This document shows positions 6,380 to 7,934 of a stretch of DNA of 7,934 nt, in pieces; positions within the stretch are counted from its first letter, which is position 1; each line of letters starts with the position of its first letter. The notes beneath the pieces are model-generated. The model saw only the letters and a list, made by a program, of their open reading frames with translations, searched no databases and was not told where the DNA came from. Source of the stretch: Reyranella sp. (GTDB lineage Bacteria > Pseudomonadota > Alphaproteobacteria > Reyranellales > Reyranellaceae); contig JAUXRT010000111.1 in the NCBI GenBank assembly GCA_030681635.1, forward strand, positions 1 to 7,934, written 5' to 3'. The position numbers and the translations under genes were made by a program.

Positions 6380-6395
6380 ACTGCTCGAATCGAGT

Positions 6396-6425
6396 TTCTC
6401 CTCCCCCGTCATCAAGGGAGGAGAA
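6396..6425. terminator. Hairpin after hicB, possible terminator
   Basis: TTCTCCTCCC (6396-6405) pairs perfectly with GGGAGGAGAA (6416-6425) around a 10-base loop, starting 16 bases after the hicB stop. One G-U pair and one further G-C pair could extend the stem outward. A short palindrome CTCGAATCGAG (6384-6394) lies just before it. There is no T-run after the stem on either strand, so intrinsic termination is uncertain; it could equally be a 3'-end stabilising structure or a dispersed repeat. Confidence 0.5.
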
Positions 6426-6483
6426 GCAAGATTGCCGGCGCCGTGCCAGCAAAATGACAGCGTCGATACGGGTCGACCCCAAG

Positions 6484-6524
6484 ATAGGCCTATTGACGAT
6501 TATATCCTATTCCTATACTCCTAT
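6484..6524 (+). promoter_or_regulatory. Promoter with CCTAT operator-like repeats ahead of the small HTH gene
   Basis: TTGACG (6493-6498) and TATACT (6514-6519) form a sigma70-like pair with a short 15-base spacer, placed about 30 bases before the start codon. Overlaid on it is a perfect palindrome ATAGGCCTAT (6484-6493) and three more CCTAT half-sites at 6506-6510, 6512-6516 and 6520-6524. The region is about 60% A+T (36 of 60 bases, 6481-6540). The repeats cover the -35, spacer and -10, which suits a repressor site; autoregulation by the HTH protein is an inference. Confidence 0.5.
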
Positions 6525-6549
6525 CATCGGTTCCGAAAGGAGTTCCCCG

Positions 6550-6888
6550 ATGAGCCCTCCCTTGCCCTTCCGCCGCGCCAGCGACGACAAGCGCGTGGCC
6601 TTCCTGTGCGAACTGATGCGCGGCGCCAACGCCCGCCTGGCGGCCGCGCGCGCAAACCTCAACCGCGGCACGGTCTATCGCTGGAAGCTCGAGGACCCGG
6701 AGTTCGCCGCCCTGTGGGCGGAGATCGCGGCGTCGAGCCGCCGCCGCCGCACCCTGCGCCGCCGCGTCCTGGGATCGGACGGGCGACTTGAAACGAGTCA
6801 CTCGGTGTCCAATGGCCCGGTGGCCGCTCTCGCGCCGGAAGCCTTGTGGGACATGGCATTGGGGCCTGTCCCGGGCACGCGGCCGTGA
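6550..6888 (+). CDS. Small helix-turn-helix protein, phage/regulator-like
   Basis: A 112-residue basic protein. Residues 16-57 (RVAFLCELMRGANARLAAAR, then NLNRGTVYRWKLEDPEFAALW) match the common 'fixed number of rounds, then TVYRW..EDPEFA..W' helix-turn-helix found in phage terminase small subunits and small uncharacterised regulators, with the recognition helix at about 39-46. An Arg-rich segment SSRRRRTLRRRVL (62-74) follows, then a low-complexity tail. The start at 6550 is fixed by AAAGGAG (6536-6542) 7 bases upstream; the longer open frame from 6454 would run through the promoter and was not used. It stands alone, between the hicB hairpin and a secreted-protein gene. It may regulate itself through the CCTAT sites upstream. 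No large terminase or phage genes are in view, so a phage role is not supported. Confidence 0.72.
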   Translation: MSPPLPFRRASDDKRVAFLCELMRGANARLAAARANLNRGTVYRWKLEDPEFAALWAEIAASSRRRRTLRRRVLGSDGRLETSHSVSNGPVAALAPEALWDMALGPVPGTRP

Positions 6889-6974
6889 CGGCAAGTGGTG
6901 TCCCACTGACTCGCCGCTGTATCGGCCCCGTGTGCCGCGGTGTTAGGGTCCGTCCTCAACAGACGGGGGATGTG

Positions 6975-7898
6975 ATGCGGGGGATTTTTGCCGGGCTCGG
7001 CACGGCGCTGCTGGTGGTCGGGTTGGCGATCGGATCGTCAGCGGCTGCATGGGCGCAGGACGGGCTGCAGCGCTTCGAGAAGGAACTGAAGCCGCAGCTC
7101 GAGCTGAAGAGCTTCACCTACAAGACCGGCACCGCCGTCGGCACCTCGGGCTTCGTGCTGACCGACGTGGTCGCCGTCGTGCCGGCCGACGCTGCGACCG
7201 GCGACAAGGAGCGCACGGTCAAGATCGAGAAGATCGCGGTCGACGAGCTCGACTTCGACCGGCTGAAGAAGGACGCCAAGGACGACGAGGCGCCGCGCTT
7301 CGCCAAGCTGAAGTTCGAGGGCAGGACGGGCGACGACGAGGTCAACGCGGCCCTTGCGCCCTACGGCGTGCCCAAGGTGCCGGTCGACATCGCGCTCGAC
7401 TACAGGATCGACGGCAAGGAGAAGGTGCTGACGCTGAAGACGCTGGAAGTGAGCCTGCGCGGCCAGGGCAAGCTCACCCTGGCGCTGGTGGTCGACGGCA
7501 TCAGCGACAAGTCGAGCGCCATGGACGACGGCCGCCTGCGCACCGCCTCGCTCACGATCGACGATACGGGGCTGATCGCCAAGGCGCTGCCGGCAATAGC
7601 CAAGGAAGAGAATACCGAGGCCCAGGAGATCGTCGCCACCGCGTTGATGACCATCGCGGGCTTCTCCACCATCCAGGGGCCGCCGACGCTGAAGGCGCTC
7701 GACGCCGTGGCCTCGTTCATCGGCGACTGGAAGGCGCCCAAGGGGCCGCTGGCGCTGGGGCTGAAGCCGACCACGAAGGCCGGCATGGAGGACCTCGACA
7801 AGATCATGAAGCCCAACGCGCTGGTCGACCTGTTCGGTTTCAGCGCCACCTATCCAGGGACAACGCCCGGCGCCGCCAAAGCCGGACCAGGGAAGTAA
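6975..7898 (+). CDS. Secreted (periplasmic) protein of unknown function
   Basis: A 307-residue protein with a clear Sec signal peptide: a basic MR start, a hydrophobic core GTALLVVGLAIG (residues 9-20) and a cleavage site after AWA (25-27), leaving a mature start QDGLQRFEKEL. The mature part alternates strand-like segments (SFTYKTGTAVGTSGFVLTDV; VDIALDYRIDG; LTLKTLEVSLRGQGKLTLAL; RLRTASLTIDDTG) with Lys/Asp-rich turns, suggesting a beta-rich fold. It distantly recalls YdgA/DUF945-like periplasmic proteins, but I would not assign that family. The C-terminus is a Gly/Ala/Pro tail. The start is ATG 6975 with GGGGGA about 4 bases upstream; GTG at 6972 is possible. The next gene begins 13 bases after its stop, so they form an operon. 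Confidence 0.82.
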   Translation: MRGIFAGLGTALLVVGLAIGSSAAAWAQDGLQRFEKELKPQLELKSFTYKTGTAVGTSGFVLTDVVAVVPADAATGDKERTVKIEKIAVDELDFDRLKKDAKDDEAPRFAKLKFEGRTGDDEVNAALAPYGVPKVPVDIALDYRIDGKEKVLTLKTLEVSLRGQGKLTLALVVDGISDKSSAMDDGRLRTASLTIDDTGLIAKALPAIAKEENTEAQEIVATALMTIAGFSTIQGPPTLKALDAVASFIGDWKAPKGPLALGLKPTTKAGMEDLDKIMKPNALVDLFGFSATYPGTTPGAAKAGPGK

Positions 7899-7911
7899 GG
7901 GAGGAACCAAC

Positions 7912-7934
7912 ATGCGCCGGCGCACTCTCCTTGT
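7912..7934 (+). CDS. Start of a further gene, truncated by the window end
   Basis: ATG at 7912 is preceded by GGGAGG (7899-7904), 7 bases upstream, an excellent ribosome binding site. Seven codons are visible, reading MRRRTLL; the basic start and leucines would suit the beginning of a signal peptide or a membrane helix. The 13-base gap to the upstream stop points to co-transcription with the secreted-protein gene. The product cannot be identified. Confidence 0.65.

Noticed and set aside
5735..6415. A 226-residue minus-strand open frame opposite hicB
   Set aside because: It is a shadow of the well-defined hicB gene, with no recognisable domain.
6470..6479. Palindrome GGGTCGACCC
   Set aside because: Ten-base GC-rich palindromes are common in this composition, and it is not repeated elsewhere in the control region.
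6454..6549. N-terminal extension of the small HTH protein from an upstream ATG
   Set aside because: It would translate through the promoter-like and CCTAT repeat region, has no ribosome binding site, and the ATG at 6550 has an excellent one.
7038..7925. A 295-residue minus-strand open frame opposite the secreted protein
   Set aside because: It is antisense to a gene with a signal peptide and ribosome binding site; the translation is a repetitive Leu/Gly/Arg/His shadow.
1..7934. CRISPR arrays, tRNA or rRNA genes, riboswitches and transposases
   Set aside because: I looked for regular repeats, tRNA-like cloverleaf ends, conserved rRNA stretches and transposase motifs and saw none; the only strong repeat is the palindromic element at 2982-3074.

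Overview
The window is GC-rich chromosomal DNA with codon use typical of a free-living alphaproteobacterium. The PotD/PotF-type transporter, the many small membrane or periplasmic proteins and the several toxin-antitoxin-like genes would fit a Rhodospirillales/Hyphomicrobiales relative, perhaps Reyranella-like. That placement is an impression, not a measurement. There are no rRNA or tRNA genes, no CRISPR array and no recognisable transposase or integrase. No gene-free stretch exceeds 300 bases.

Left part (1-2036, minus strand): two genes of an ABC importer operon, read right to left. A Tat-exported PotD/PotF-like substrate-binding protein is followed by the ATPase, which runs off the left edge. 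Permease genes would be expected beyond that edge. Facing away from it (2269-2967, plus) is a seven-helix membrane protein that looks like the membrane sensor half of a diguanylate cyclase without its GGDEF domain.

Middle (2968-4725): a 93-base palindromic element (2982-3074) with perfect 20-base arms lies between two plus-strand genes. It is followed by an unrecognised membrane-anchored protein (3096-3917) and a DUF1801 protein (3929-4330). A small minus-strand hypothetical gene (4333-4725) converges on the latter with two bases between the stop codons.

Regulatory/toxin-antitoxin part (4966-6888): an orphan HigA-like antitoxin (HI1420-type, minus) is divergent from a complete HicA-HicB toxin-antitoxin pair (plus). 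Between them lies a strikingly AT-rich control region with phased ATATGCCT repeats and small palindromes. A hairpin follows hicB, and then comes a small helix-turn-helix protein whose promoter region carries a perfect ATAGGCCTAT palindrome plus three further CCTAT half-sites. This block looks accessory.

Right end (6975-7934): a secreted 307-residue protein of unknown function, and 13 bases later the first codons of a further gene, probably also secreted, which leaves the window. The main items for a second look are the composite HicAB/HigA-like locus, the palindromic element and the CCTAT operator candidate.
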